From Caulobacter sp. (GTDB taxonomy: Bacteria > Pseudomonadota > Alphaproteobacteria > Caulobacterales > Caulobacteraceae), in the NCBI GenBank assembly GCA_030678995.1, contig JAUXTQ010000046.1:21254-85253 (forward strand): 64,000 nucleotides of DNA, in the 5' to 3' direction. The notes under the pieces are model-generated. The model saw only the letters and a program-made list of their open reading frames with translations, was not told the DNA's origin and did not search any database. Below are positions 18,372 through 26,573 of the stretch, one piece after another; position 1 is the stretch's first letter; every line of letters begins with the position of its first letter. Both the position numbers and the translations under genes were made by a program.

Positions 18372-19205
18372 ATGACCGGTGCGAAGTTCGGCGAAACGGC
18401 GTTCGAGACCCTGCTGTGCGACCGGCCGGCGACGGGCGTGGCGCGGATCATCCTGAACCGGCCGGGGGCCATGAACGCCTACAGCTTCACCATGACCCAG
18501 GAGCTGCAGGCCGCCATCAACGCCTTCCGCGACGATGACGCGCTGGGGGCCCTGATCCTGACCGGGGCCGGTGACCGGGCCTTCTGCACCGGCGGCGACA
18601 TATCCGGCAGCCATCCCGAACACTCCGCCGCCGTCGCCGCCGCGCCGATGGGCCATGGCCGCGAAATGCGCGAGGGGATGCAGGCGGTGGTGCTGGCCCT
18701 GCGCCGGCTGGACAAGCCGTCGATCGCCATGCTGCGCGGCTATGCGGTGGCCGGCGGGCTGGCCCTGGCCTGCGCCTGCGACTTTCGCTTCGCCGCAGCG
18801 AGCGCCAGGCTGGGCGACACCAGCAACAAGGTCGGGCTGCTGCCCGACGAGGGCGGCGCCTGGCTGTTCCCGCGCCTGATGGGCCTGGACCGGGCGCTGA
18901 AGATGACCCTGCTGAGCGAGATCTATGACGCGGCGACGGCGGCCGGGCTGGGCCTGGTGACCGAGGTCTGCGCCGATGCCGACCTGGAAGGCCGGGTCCT
19001 TGAGTTCGCGGGAGCCCTGGCCACCCGCGCCCCGCTGGCCGTCCGCCTGAGCAAGACGATGATGATGCGCGCCGGCCAGATCAATCTGGAAGACTCGCTC
19101 ATCGACGCCCAGCACGCGGTGATGATCGCCAATCCGAGCGCCGATGTGCGCGAAGGGATCAAGGCGTTCCGGGAGAAGCGGTCGCCGAGGTTCGAGGGGC
19201 GGTGA
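18372..19205 (+). CDS. Enoyl-CoA hydratase/isomerase (crotonase) family protein
   Basis: A 277-residue crotonase starting at ATG 18372, preceded by a GGGGGAG ribosome binding site. Oxyanion-hole segments FCTGGDISG and YAVAGGLALACACDFRF are intact; the catalytic region reads KVGLLPDEGGAWLFPRLMG, keeping acidic residues where hydratases have Glu. Likely acts on a CoA thioester in beta-oxidation-like degradation; the exact substrate is unknown. It is divergent from the other crotonase gene and convergent with the GIY-YIG gene. Confidence 0.87.
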   Translation: MTGAKFGETAFETLLCDRPATGVARIILNRPGAMNAYSFTMTQELQAAINAFRDDDALGALILTGAGDRAFCTGGDISGSHPEHSAAVAAAPMGHGREMREGMQAVVLALRRLDKPSIAMLRGYAVAGGLALACACDFRFAAASARLGDTSNKVGLLPDEGGAWLFPRLMGLDRALKMTLLSEIYDAATAAGLGLVTEVCADADLEGRVLEFAGALATRAPLAVRLSKTMMMRAGQINLEDSLIDAQHAVMIANPSADVREGIKAFREKRSPRFEGR

Positions 19206-19215
19206 GGGGCGGCGG

Positions 19216-19458
19216 CTACCAAAATCTCTTGGCGGCGAAGGCGTTGCCCGAGCCGGACTTCAGGTAGCTCTCGAAGGCCGCGGCCTTGGTTCGCGTGTTG
19301 AAGGCGACGTAAGTCACAAGGCGCCAAGGTCGGTATTTCGAGGTGTGGGGTGAGCGGCCTGCGTTGTGTGCTGCAAGGCGCGCCTTCAGGTCGTCGGTCA
19401 GCCCTGTGTAGCGCTGACCCGGCTCGCCCACGCTCTCCAGGAGATAGACGTAGTGCAT
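19216..19458 (-). CDS. GIY-YIG single-domain nuclease, UPF0213/YhbQ-like
   Basis: An 80-residue protein consisting only of a GIY-YIG domain. MHYVYLLES at the start and RYTGLTDDLKARLAAHN give the two Tyr-containing motifs and the catalytic Arg; FESYLKSGSGNAFAAKRF carries the metal-binding Glu region. Family members cut or nick DNA in repair or mobile elements, but the role of these small stand-alone forms is unclear. This copy is intact, in contrast to the disrupted relative at 40444-40727. Confidence 0.88.
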   Translation of the reverse strand: MHYVYLLESVGEPGQRYTGLTDDLKARLAAHNAGRSPHTSKYRPWRLVTYVAFNTRTKAAAFESYLKSGSGNAFAAKRFW

Positions 19459-19510
19459 GCGCGCATCCTATGCGCGCGCACATCTCTTGTGCAACGATAC
19501 GGTGGCAACC

Positions 19511-19580
19511 CGTCCTCCTTCGCCAAGGCTTCGGAGGACACGCCTTCGCCCAAGGTGCGGTTCCGGGTGGCTCGCCACCC
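19511..19580. repeat. Small inverted repeats between the GIY-YIG gene and tRNA-Val
   Basis: Two hairpins are visible: GTCCTCC ... GGAGGAC (19512-19540) and GGGTGGCTCGCCACCC (19565-19580). The gap 19459-19600 holds no gene. The first hairpin contains CTTCGCCAAGGCTTCGG, a motif common in intergenic repeats of this order. Confidence 0.5.
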
Positions 19581-19600
19581 GAAGCCCGCAGGGCGAAGGG

Positions 19601-19675
19601 TGGTGGACACGACTGGGATTGAACCAGTGACCCCCTCGATGTCAACGAGGTGCTCTCCCGCTGAGCTACGCGTCC
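19601..19675 (-). tRNA. tRNA-Val (anticodon GAC)
   Basis: Read on the minus strand, a complete cloverleaf is present: acceptor GGACGCG pairing with CGTGTCC (one G-T pair), D arm GCTC/GAGC, anticodon stem CCTCG/CGAGG with loop TTGACAT (anticodon GAC, plus-strand 19641-19643), T arm ACTGG-TTCAATC-CCAGT, discriminator A, and an encoded CCA end at 19601-19603. Length 75 nt. No integrase or attachment-site duplication is seen beside it. Confidence 0.97.
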
Positions 19676-19748
19676 TTACCGGGGAGGCCGGGGATATAGC
19701 GAGGCTTTGAACGCCACGCAACCGCCCGCGCGTGTTCGTGAACGGCCC

Positions 19749-20108
19749 CTACGCCGCCGCCATCATCCGTTCGACCTCGGTGACGATGTCGCGCAGGTGG
19801 ACGGGCTTGGACAGCACCTTGGCGCCGGCCGGGGCGCGCTCGCCGGCGGTCAGGGCGACCGCCGCAAAGCCGGTGATGAACATGATGCGCAGGCCCGGAT
19901 GCCGGGCGGCGGCGTGGCGCGCCACCTCGATGCCGTCCATGCCGGGCATGACGATGTCGGTCAGCAGCAGGTCCCAGTCCTGGTCGAGGACGGCCGCGGC
20001 CTCCTCGCCATCGGCGCAGGCGGTCACCTCGTAGCCGGCGCGTTCCAGCGCCCGCGCCAGGAAGTTGCGCAGGGAATCGTCGTCTTCGGCCAGGAGAATG
20101 CGCGGCAT
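19749..20108 (-). CDS. cpdR: CpdR-type single-domain response regulator
   Basis: A 119-residue receiver domain with no output domain. Acidic pocket AEDDD at residues 7-11, phospho-acceptor Asp51 in LLLTDIVMP, Thr in IMFITGFAAVAL, and Lys in KVLSKPVHLRDIV. The FITGFAAVAL and LSKPxHLR blocks are characteristic of CpdR. In Caulobacter unphosphorylated CpdR recruits ClpXP to the pole and primes it to degrade substrates such as PdeA, under CckA-ChpT control (established knowledge). Start is ATG 20108, divergent from the amidohydrolase gene. Confidence 0.92.
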   Translation of the reverse strand: MPRILLAEDDDSLRNFLARALERAGYEVTACADGEEAAAVLDQDWDLLLTDIVMPGMDGIEVARHAAARHPGLRIMFITGFAAVALTAGERAPAGAKVLSKPVHLRDIVTEVERMMAAA

Positions 20109-20294
20109 GGTCGGAAAACGGCCCTCTGGAACCCCGAATGAGGCGTTCACCCTAACCTGACAGGCGTAAAGGCGCGATGAACCTCTCGTCGCAGGGGAGT
20201 GGTGAAAGCCTTTGACCCGTGGTCCCCGTCCCCCGATCATCCGGCGATGGACGTGCGGGCGGTATTTTCAAAGGCGGACGAGGAGTCCGAGGGC

Positions 20295-21152
20295 ATGGCC
20301 GCCTTCCGACTGCTGGCCCAGGATCCGCCGCCCACCCCGCTGGTGTTCGCCTCGCCCCATTCTGGCCGGGACTATCCCGCCGAGATGCTGGCCGCCGCCG
20401 CCGTGGACCCGCAGGCCCTGCGACAGTCCGAGGATGCCTTCGTTGACCGGCTGATCGCGCCGGCGGCCGATGCCGGGGCCGCCCTGATCCTGGCTCGCTA
20501 TGGCCGGGCCTTCATGGATCTCAACCGCGATCCCTGGGAGCTGGACCCGAAGATGTTCAGCGACGCCCTGCCGGCCTTCGCCCAGGGGCGGACGGCGCGG
20601 GTCGCCGCCGGCCTGGGGGCCATCGCCCGCACCGCCGGCGAAGGGCGCGACATCTACGCCCGCAAGCTGACCTTCGCCGAAGCCGAGGCGCGGGTGGCCA
20701 AGGCCCATGCGCCCTATCACGAAGCCCTGGATCGGCTGCTCGCCCGCGCCCGGGCGGCGCACGGCGTGGCGATCCTGATCGACTGGCACTCCATGCCCGA
20801 GGCGGCGGCGCGGACGGCCGTGACCCCGCGCCACGGCAAGGGCTGCGACATCGTGCTGGGCGACCGTTTCGGGGCCGCCTGCAGCCAGAAGCTGACCGGC
20901 CTGGTGGACCGGGAGCTGGAGGCCATGGGCTATCGGGTGGCGCGAAACGCTCCCTACGCCGGTGGCTACACCACCGAACACTACGGCCACCCCGCCAGCC
21001 GCACCCACGCCCTGCAGATCGAGATCAGCCGCGCCCTGTATCTGGATGAAGCGACGCTGGCGCCGACCGAGGGACTGGCCCGGCTGACCGCCGACATCGG
21101 CAAGCTGACCGCCGTGCTGGCGCGGGACTGGCCGAAACTGCGACCGGCCTGA
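20295..21152 (+). CDS. N-formylglutamate amidohydrolase family protein
   Basis: A member of the N-formylglutamate amidohydrolase family (FGase/HutG-like), with the conserved VFASPHSGRDYP near the start, a Arg-Asp block MDLNRDPWELDP, LIDWHSMPE (metal-ligand region), and GGYTTEHYGHP with LQIEISRALY. These are zinc enzymes hydrolysing N-formylglutamate or related amides. Start ATG 20295 has the best ribosome binding site (GAGGAG, 9 nt upstream); ATG 20247 and GTG 20199 are in-frame alternatives. It is divergent from cpdR. Substrate not proven; no hut genes are nearby. Confidence 0.87.
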   Translation: MAAFRLLAQDPPPTPLVFASPHSGRDYPAEMLAAAAVDPQALRQSEDAFVDRLIAPAADAGAALILARYGRAFMDLNRDPWELDPKMFSDALPAFAQGRTARVAAGLGAIARTAGEGRDIYARKLTFAEAEARVAKAHAPYHEALDRLLARARAAHGVAILIDWHSMPEAAARTAVTPRHGKGCDIVLGDRFGAACSQKLTGLVDRELEAMGYRVARNAPYAGGYTTEHYGHPASRTHALQIEISRALYLDEATLAPTEGLARLTADIGKLTAVLARDWPKLRPA

Positions 21153-21180
21153 CACCGATCACTCCCCACCCCTACATCAC

Positions 21181-21304
21181 CGTCATGGCCCGACTTGTTC
21201 GGGCCACCCAGGAACACGGTCTGCGACGGTGAAGTGGCGATCTTCAGAGGCCCTGATTTCGGCGTCACCACGCTTGGGTGGCCCGAACAAGTCGGGCCAT
21301 GACG
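21181..21304. repeat. Inverted repeat with TCATGGCCCGACTTGTTC arms, copy 2
   Basis: Arms 21181-21210 and 21275-21304 repeat the arms of the element at 6621-6746 almost base for base, around a different 64-bp centre. It occupies the first part of the 21153-21771 gap. Confidence 0.85.
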
Positions 21305-21387
21305 GATTTGATTGAAGGGAACAAAGGGCTTCGTAGGCCGGCGCACGCCTGAACGCCCGTATCTCCAAGCGCCGCTGGCCACAGGCC

Positions 21388-21416
21388 AAAAAAAAAGCGG
21401 CGGCCGAAGCCGCCGC
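21388..21416 (-). terminator. Strong rho-independent terminator (minus strand)
   Basis: Perfect 8-bp stem GCGGCGGC/GCCGCCGC (21397-21404 with 21409-21416) with a UUCG tetraloop on the minus-strand RNA, followed by nine U (21388-21396). This is the best terminator in the window, and no protein gene on the minus strand upstream explains it. Confidence 0.9.
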
Positions 21417-21470
21417 AGTTCAATAGGGAGGAAACGCCCAGGAAGGGCAGAGGGGCCAAAGCCGCCTCAC
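21388..21470 (-). ncRNA. Candidate trans-acting small RNA, about 80 nt
   Basis: Read on the minus strand from about 21470, three stem-loops follow one another: GAGG-C-GGC-UUUG-GCC-CCUC, then GCCC-UUCCU-GGGC, then a terminator GCGGCGGC-UUCG-GCCGCCGC with nine U. Between the second and third lies single-stranded UUUCCUCCCUAUUG, complementary to Shine-Dalgarno sequences. A promoter (TTGTCA, 16 nt, TAATTT) sits directly upstream. No protein ORF with ribosome binding site is present. The layout is that of alphaproteobacterial anti-Shine-Dalgarno small RNAs; the family is not identified. Confidence 0.6.
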
Positions 21471-21476
21471 ACCCCC

Positions 21477-21504
21477 AAATTAGTGTGCGCCGCACAAATG
21501 ACAA
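21477..21504 (-). promoter_or_regulatory. Sigma-70-like promoter of the candidate small RNA with embedded palindrome
   Basis: On the minus strand, TTGTCA (21504-21499) and TAATTT (21482-21477) are 16 bp apart, matching -35 and -10 consensus well. The spacer holds the palindrome TGTGC-N3-GCACA, placed where a repressor would block polymerase. Confidence 0.55.
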
Positions 21505-21592
21505 GGAAAAAACGTGCGCGCGGGGCGAGATTCTCTGTGATCCGTGTTCAGAAATCCTTGTTCCGCTGGGGCATTCTTGCCAAACCCACCAC

Positions 21593-21609
21593 ATTGTGCG
21601 ATGCACAAT
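21593..21609. promoter_or_regulatory. Perfect operator-like palindrome upstream of typA
   Basis: ATTGTGC-GAT-GCACAAT, 7-bp arms with a 3-bp centre. It is related to the palindrome in the small RNA promoter 110 bp away. The rest of 21505-21771 is the typA leader: AT-richer segments such as CATTGTTTGGTGAATAAAAAC (about 21632-21652) probably hold the typA promoter. Confidence 0.5.
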
Positions 21610-21771
21610 ATCCAAGCGCCGGGCGCCTCTATTCATTGTTTGGTGAATAAAAACAGCCGTTTGCCGGCGCCCGGTTCCGCGTCACTCCCCCGGGGTGGCT
21701 AAACCCGGCGCGCTCGCGTACAAGCGCGCGCCTTCGCCTCCCGCCCGTCCGTTCCGTAAAAAAGTCGTCTC

Positions 21772-23607
21772 ATGTCCCTGCGAAATATCGCCATCATCGC
21801 TCACGTCGACCATGGCAAGACCACCCTGGTCGACCAACTGCTGGCCCAGTCCGGCGTGTTCCGCGCCAACGAGGCGCAGACCGAGCGCGCCATGGACTCC
21901 AACGACCAGGAGCGCGAGCGGGGCATCACCATCCTGGCCAAGTGCACCAGCGTGCTGTGGCACGGCGAGGCGGGCGACACCCGCATCAACATCATCGACA
22001 CCCCCGGCCACGCCGACTTCGGCGGCGAGGTGGAGCGGATCCTGGGCATGGTGGACGGCTGCGTCCTGCTGGTCGACGCCGAGGAAGGCGTCATGCCGCA
22101 GACCAAGTTCGTGCTCGGCAAGGCGCTGAAGATGGGCCTCAAGCCCATTGTCTGCCTCAACAAGGTCGACCGGCCGCACGCCGATCCCGACCGCGTCCTG
22201 AACGACGCCTTCGACCTGTTCGCCATCATGGGCGCCACGGACGAGCAGCTGGACTTCCCGCACATCTACGCCAGCGGCAAGCAGGGCTGGGCGACGATGG
22301 ACATGAGCAAGCCCAACGACACCCTGGCCCCGCTGTTCGACCTGATCGTCAAGCATGTGCCCAGCCCCAAGGCGGAAGCCCGCAAGGAAGAGCCGTTCCA
22401 GATGCTGGCGGTGCTGATTGAGAGCGATCCGTTCCTCGGCCGCCTGCTGACCGGCCGCATCGAGGCCGGCAAGGCCGTCCCCGGCATGGCCATCAAGGCC
22501 CTGTCGCGCGACGGCAAGGAAATCGAGCGCGGTCGGATCACCAAGGTGCTGGCCTTCCGCGGCCTCAAGCGCCAGCCGATCGACGAGCCGACCGAGGCGG
22601 GCGACATCGTCGCCATCGCCGGCCTTTCCAAGGCCACCGTAGCGGACACCCTCTGCGCCATGGATCTGACCGAGGCCCTGCCCGCCCAGCCGATCGATCC
22701 GCCGACCATCTCCATGACCGTCTCGGTCAACGACAGCCCCCTGGCCGGCCGCGAGGGCGACAAGGTGCAGAGCCGCGTGATCCGCGACCGCCTGCTGAAG
22801 GAAGCCGAGAGCAACGTCGCCATCAAGGTCAGCGAGACCGCCGAGCGCGACGCCTATGAGGTCGCCGGCCGCGGCGAACTGCAGCTGGGCGTCTTGATCG
22901 AAAGCATGCGCCGCGAAGGCTTCGAGGTCTCCATCAGCCGTCCCCGCGTGGTCTTCCAGACCGACCCGGAAACCGGCGAGCGCCTCGAGCCGATGGAAGA
23001 CATCCAGATCGACGTCGATGACGAGTTCAGCGGCATCGTCATCGAAAAGCTCAGCGCCCGTAAGGCAGAGCTGAAGGACATGGGCCCCTCCGGCGGCGGC
23101 AAGACCCGCCTGCAGCTGGTGGCGCCGTCCCGCTCGCTGATCGGCTACCAGGGCGAGTTCCTCACCGACACCCGCGGCTCGGGCGTGCTCAACCGCGTGT
23201 TCAGCCACTACGAGCCCTACAAGGGCGCCATCGACCAGCAACGCAAGGGCGTCCTGATCTCCAACTCCGAGGGCGAGACCCAGGCCTTCGCCCTGTGGAA
23301 CCTCGAGGACCGCGGCGTGATGTTCGTCGGCGGCGGCGAGAAGACCTACCAGGGCATGATCATCGGCGAGAACGCCCGGTCCGACGACCTGGACGTCAAC
23401 CCGATGAAGGCCAAGCAGCTGACCAACGTCCGCGCCAGCGGCAAGGACGAAGCCATCCGCCTGACCCCCCCGCGCCGCCCGACCCTGGAACAGGCCATCG
23501 CCTACATCCAGGAAGACGAGCTGGTCGAGGTGACACCGAAGAACATCCGCCTGCGGAAGAAGGTGCTGAACCCCAGCTTCCGGAAGCGGCGCGTCAAGGA
23601 CGAGTAG
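21772..23607 (+). CDS. typA: Translational GTPase TypA/BipA
   Basis: A 611-residue ribosome-associated GTPase. G1 AHVDHGKT at residues 10-17, G2 within ERERGITI, G3 DTPGHADF, G4 NKVDRP, then EF-Tu-like domain II, EF-G-like domains III and V, and the BipA-specific C-terminal domain with [10 protein letters not shown]. It assists 50S assembly and translation under stress or cold. Start and length fit the family. A long leader with palindromes precedes it; a repeat follows. Confidence 0.97.
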   Translation: MSLRNIAIIAHVDHGKTTLVDQLLAQSGVFRANEAQTERAMDSNDQERERGITILAKCTSVLWHGEAGDTRINIIDTPGHADFGGEVERILGMVDGCVLLVDAEEGVMPQTKFVLGKALKMGLKPIVCLNKVDRPHADPDRVLNDAFDLFAIMGATDEQLDFPHIYASGKQGWATMDMSKPNDTLAPLFDLIVKHVPSPKAEARKEEPFQMLAVLIESDPFLGRLLTGRIEAGKAVPGMAIKALSRDGKEIERGRITKVLAFRGLKRQPIDEPTEAGDIVAIAGLSKATVADTLCAMDLTEALPAQPIDPPTISMTVSVNDSPLAGREGDKVQSRVIRDRLLKEAESNVAIKVSETAERDAYEVAGRGELQLGVLIESMRREGFEVSISRPRVVFQTDPETGERLEPMEDIQIDVDDEFSGIVIEKLSARKAELKDMGPSGGGKTRLQLVAPSRSLIGYQGEFLTDTRGSGVLNRVFSHYEPYKGAIDQQRKGVLISNSEGETQAFALWNLEDRGVMFVGGGEKTYQGMIIGENARSDDLDVNPMKAKQLTNVRASGKDEAIRLTPPRRPTLEQAIAYIQEDELVEVTPKNIRLRKKVLNPSFRKRRVKDE

Positions 23608-23623
23608 GCTTTTCCGGACACAG

Positions 23624-23706
23624 GGAAATGAGGGGACAGGATACTCATTTCCGTCGCGAGTGACCCTTTCGAACCCTGGAAATGAGTATCCCGTCCCCTC
23701 ATTTCC
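23624..23706. repeat. Inverted pair of GGAAATGAGGGGACA...CATTTCC palindromes
   Basis: Arms 23624-23652 and 23678-23706 are inverted copies agreeing at 28 of 29 positions. Each arm carries GGGGAC and CATTTCC ends. It belongs to the GGGACA/TGTCCC palindrome group found at seven loci here. Confidence 0.85.
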
Positions 23707-23796
23707 AGCGCATTTTTAGACTGTCAGAGACGCCGATAGGCCCTGCGCGCAGCGTACGGGCGGCAGGGGCGTTCCGCACAGTAGCAGGACTGACCC

Positions 23797-26073
23797 ATGA
23801 CCACCTTCCCCCCCGTGAACGCCGCGATCGATCGCGCCCTGGCCGACCAGGGCTATCTTGAGCCGACCCCCGTCCAGCTGGCCGTGCTGGAAGCCGAAGC
23901 CGAAGGGCGCGACCTGCTGGTCTCGGCCCAGACCGGATCGGGCAAGACCGTCGCCTTCGGCATGGCCATGGCCCCGACGCTGCTGGGCGAGGCCGAGCGG
24001 TTCGGCGAGTACGGCGCGCCGCTGGCCCTGATCATCGCCCCGACCCGCGAGCTGGCCCTGCAGGTCAGCCGCGAGCTGACCTGGCTGTACGCCCGCACCG
24101 GCGCGATCGTGGTCTCCTGCGTCGGCGGCATGGACGCCCGCAGCGAGCAACGCACGCTGAACCGCGGCTGCCACATCGTCGTCGGCACCCCCGGCCGCCT
24201 GCGCGACCACCTTGAGCGCGGTCACCTCGACCTGTCGTCGCTGAAGGTCGCCGTGCTCGACGAAGCCGACGAGATGCTCGACCTGGGCTTCCGCGAGGAC
24301 CTGGAGTTCATCCTCGAGGCGACGCCGGCCGAGCGCCGCACCCTGCTGTTCTCGGCGACCATCGCCAAGGACATCGCGACCCTGGCCAAGACCTTCCAGC
24401 GCGACGCGGTGCGCATCGACACCACCACCCGCAACGAACCGCACGGCGACATCGAGTACCGGGCCATCCGCATCGCGCCCAACGAGATCGAGCATGCGGT
24501 GGTCAATGTGCTGCGCCACTTCGACGCCGGCGGGGCGCTGGTGTTCTGCGCCACGCGCGACGCCGTGCGCCACCTGCACTCCAGCCTGCGCGAGCGCGGC
24601 TTCGAGGTGGTCGGCCTGTCGGGCGAGATGGGTCAGCGGGAGCGCAACGACGCCCTGCAAAGCCTGCGCGACCGTCGCGCCCGCGTCTGCGTCGCCACCG
24701 ACGTGGCCGCCCGGGGTCTGGACCTGCCAGACCTGGGCCTGGTGATCCACGCCGACCTGCCGGTCAACAAGGCCGCCCTGCTGCACCGGTCGGGCCGCAC
24801 GGGCCGCGCCGGCAAGAAGGGCGTCTCCGTCCTGCTGGTGCCCTACACCCGCCGCCGCAAGGCCGAGATGCTGATCGGCAACGCCGGGGTCGAGGCCGTC
24901 TGGAGCGGTCCGCCGAGCGCCGAAGAGATCCGCGCCGGCGACACGGTGCGCATGCTCAACGACCCGACCCTGACCGAGGCGCCGTCGGACGAGGACCTGA
25001 CCCTCGCCCGCACCCTGATGGAGGGCAAGTCGGCCGAGGAGATCGCCACCGCCCTGGTGCGGATGTACCGCGCCCGCCTGCCGGAACCGGAAGACCTGTA
25101 TGACGGCGGCGACCGGGGCGCCGGCCGGCCCGAGCGCGCGCCCCGCGAGTTCGACGACGGCGGCGAGCGTGGCGCCCGCGACCATGGCGAGTTCGCCGAC
25201 GCCTCCTGGTTCCGCCTGTCGATCGGTCGCAGCAAGAACGCCGATCCCAAGTGGATCCTGCCGCTGATCTGCCGCCTGGGCCACGTGACCAAGAAGGACA
25301 TCGGCCAGATCCGCATCTTCGACAGCGAAACCAAGTTCCAGATTTCCGAGGAGATGAGCCCGCGCTTCGCCGAGGCGATCAAGGCGACGGCGGCCGAGGA
25401 CATCAAGGTCACGCCCTCGACCATGCCGACGTCGAAGGACTTCGGTCCGAAGAAGCGCATGGACTTCGGCGACCGTCCGGATCGCGGACCTCGCCCGGAA
25501 CGCGCCGAGCGCCCCGCCCGTCCCGAGTGGAAGGATCGCCCCGAGAAACCCGCCTACGCCGAGCGGGCGCCCCGTTCCGAGCCCGCGTTCAAGGCCGAGC
25601 CGCCGGTTCGCGAGGCCGCCCCCTATGTGAAGCCCCGCGTCGCCCGCGAGGACCGGCCGGCGCCTGCCGCCAAGCCCAAGCGCGCGTACGACCGCCCCCG
25701 TGACGCCGCCGCGCCCTACCGTCCCGAAGCCCAGCCGGAGCGCGCGCCCTTCAAGAAGCCCCGCGCCAGCGACGCCAAGGGGCCGCGCGAGTCCGTGCCC
25801 TATGTGGCCCCGGGCGCGGCGGCCGAGCGCCCCGCCTTCAAGAAGAAGCGCGATTTCCAGGGCGGCCCGCGCAGCGACGGCTTCAAGCCTGCCGGTGACG
25901 CCTCCGGCCGCGGCGCGTTCAAGCCTGGCGGCGACTTCAAGGGTCCCAAGGCCGGGGCCAAGCCCTACAAGCCGGCCGGCGACAAGCCGTTCAAGGCCGC
26001 CGGGGACAAGCCCTTCAAAGGCCCCAAGCGCCCCTTCAAGCCCAAGAGCAAGGGCAACGACTGGCGGCCGTAG
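23797..26073 (+). CDS. DEAD-box RNA helicase with DbpA-type RNA-binding domain and long basic tail
   Basis: A 758-residue helicase. Q motif TPVQLAVL, Walker A AQTGSGKT at residues 44-51, PTRELA, GTPGRL, DEAD at 155-158, SAT in LLFSATI, and the C-domain motifs ARGLDLP and HRSGRTGRAG. A CsdA/DbpA-like RNA-binding fold follows (about 468-535, ADASWFRLSIGRSKNADPKW). The final 200 residues are low-complexity, Lys/Pro/Arg-rich, with tandem GDKPFK units, typical of tails that bind RNA non-specifically. Likely role: ribosome assembly or RNA decay, with cold response inferred from family. Confidence 0.93.
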   Translation: MTTFPPVNAAIDRALADQGYLEPTPVQLAVLEAEAEGRDLLVSAQTGSGKTVAFGMAMAPTLLGEAERFGEYGAPLALIIAPTRELALQVSRELTWLYARTGAIVVSCVGGMDARSEQRTLNRGCHIVVGTPGRLRDHLERGHLDLSSLKVAVLDEADEMLDLGFREDLEFILEATPAERRTLLFSATIAKDIATLAKTFQRDAVRIDTTTRNEPHGDIEYRAIRIAPNEIEHAVVNVLRHFDAGGALVFCATRDAVRHLHSSLRERGFEVVGLSGEMGQRERNDALQSLRDRRARVCVATDVAARGLDLPDLGLVIHADLPVNKAALLHRSGRTGRAGKKGVSVLLVPYTRRRKAEMLIGNAGVEAVWSGPPSAEEIRAGDTVRMLNDPTLTEAPSDEDLTLARTLMEGKSAEEIATALVRMYRARLPEPEDLYDGGDRGAGRPERAPREFDDGGERGARDHGEFADASWFRLSIGRSKNADPKWILPLICRLGHVTKKDIGQIRIFDSETKFQISEEMSPRFAEAIKATAAEDIKVTPSTMPTSKDFGPKKRMDFGDRPDRGPRPERAERPARPEWKDRPEKPAYAERAPRSEPAFKAEPPVREAAPYVKPRVAREDRPAPAAKPKRAYDRPRDAAAPYRPEAQPERAPFKKPRASDAKGPRESVPYVAPGAAAERPAFKKKRDFQGGPRSDGFKPAGDASGRGAFKPGGDFKGPKAGAKPYKPAGDKPFKAAGDKPFKGPKRPFKPKSKGNDWRP

Positions 26074-26078
26074 GCGAG

Positions 26079-26171
26079 CGCGGGGACATGCACTTCAGTG
26101 CGTGTCCCCTGCCAGCCGGTTCAGAACCCTTCGGAAGAAGGGGACACGCACTGAAGTGCATGTCCCCGCGC
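26079..26171. repeat. Inverted pair of GGGGACATGCACTTCAGTG palindromes
   Basis: Arms 26079-26110 and 26140-26171, each itself a palindrome with GGGGACA and TGTCCCC tips. The right arm ends exactly at the stop codon of the convergent gene. The same 32-bp right arm recurs unchanged at 42203-42234. Confidence 0.88.
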
Positions 26172-26548
26172 TAGGACAACGTCACATACAGCTCCGACTC
26201 GATCACCCACTGGCCGGTGACCTTGCGCCAGGCGGCGAGGTAGGTCCCGGTCAGGGTGGGGGCGTCCCGCCAGGTCGCGATCCAGCGGCCCGCCTCGGCC
26301 GCGCGGGCGCCGTCCTGGTCCAGGTCCACCGACGCGGTGGTCCGCTCATAGGTCACGAACGCCGGGTCGGCGAACTGCGCGGCGAAGGCCTCGAGCACGG
26401 CCGATGCGCCGGCGATGACGGTCCCGTCGCCGGTGATCAGGGTGATCTCGGGGTGCAGAAAAGGCCTTAGCCGCCCCGCGTCATGGGCGGCGATCAGGCG
26501 GTTGGTCAGTTTGCGGCGAGCGCGGACAGCGTCAGCGGCTGAGGTCAT
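26171..26548 (-). CDS. NTF2-fold (DUF4440/SnoaL-like) protein
   Basis: A 125-residue cystatin-like (NTF2) fold protein: an N-terminal helix TNRLIAAHDAGRLRPFLHPE, then GDGTVIAGASAVLEAFAAQF and the beta-sheet end TGTYLAAWRKVTGQWVIES. DUF4440 proteins include ketosteroid-isomerase-like enzymes and ligand-binding proteins, and no catalytic residue can be named. Its stop codon abuts a palindromic repeat. Confidence 0.8.
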   Translation of the reverse strand: MTSAADAVRARRKLTNRLIAAHDAGRLRPFLHPEITLITGDGTVIAGASAVLEAFAAQFADPAFVTYERTTASVDLDQDGARAAEAGRWIATWRDAPTLTGTYLAAWRKVTGQWVIESELYVTLS

Positions 26549-26573
26549 GCCTGGGCCGCTGTCACAGCCGGGT

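Noticed and set aside
19601..19675. tRNA-Val as an integration site
   Set aside because: No integrase gene, no direct repeat of the tRNA 3' end, and flanking genes look ordinary.
21265..21636. Minus-strand 123-codon ORF covering the small RNA candidate
   Set aside because: It runs through the repeat and terminator, and its composition is unlike a protein.
25480..26073. Low-complexity tail of the DEAD-box helicase as a separate gene or frameshift product
   Set aside because: The frame is continuous with the RNA-binding domain and such Lys/Pro/Arg tails are usual in this helicase class.
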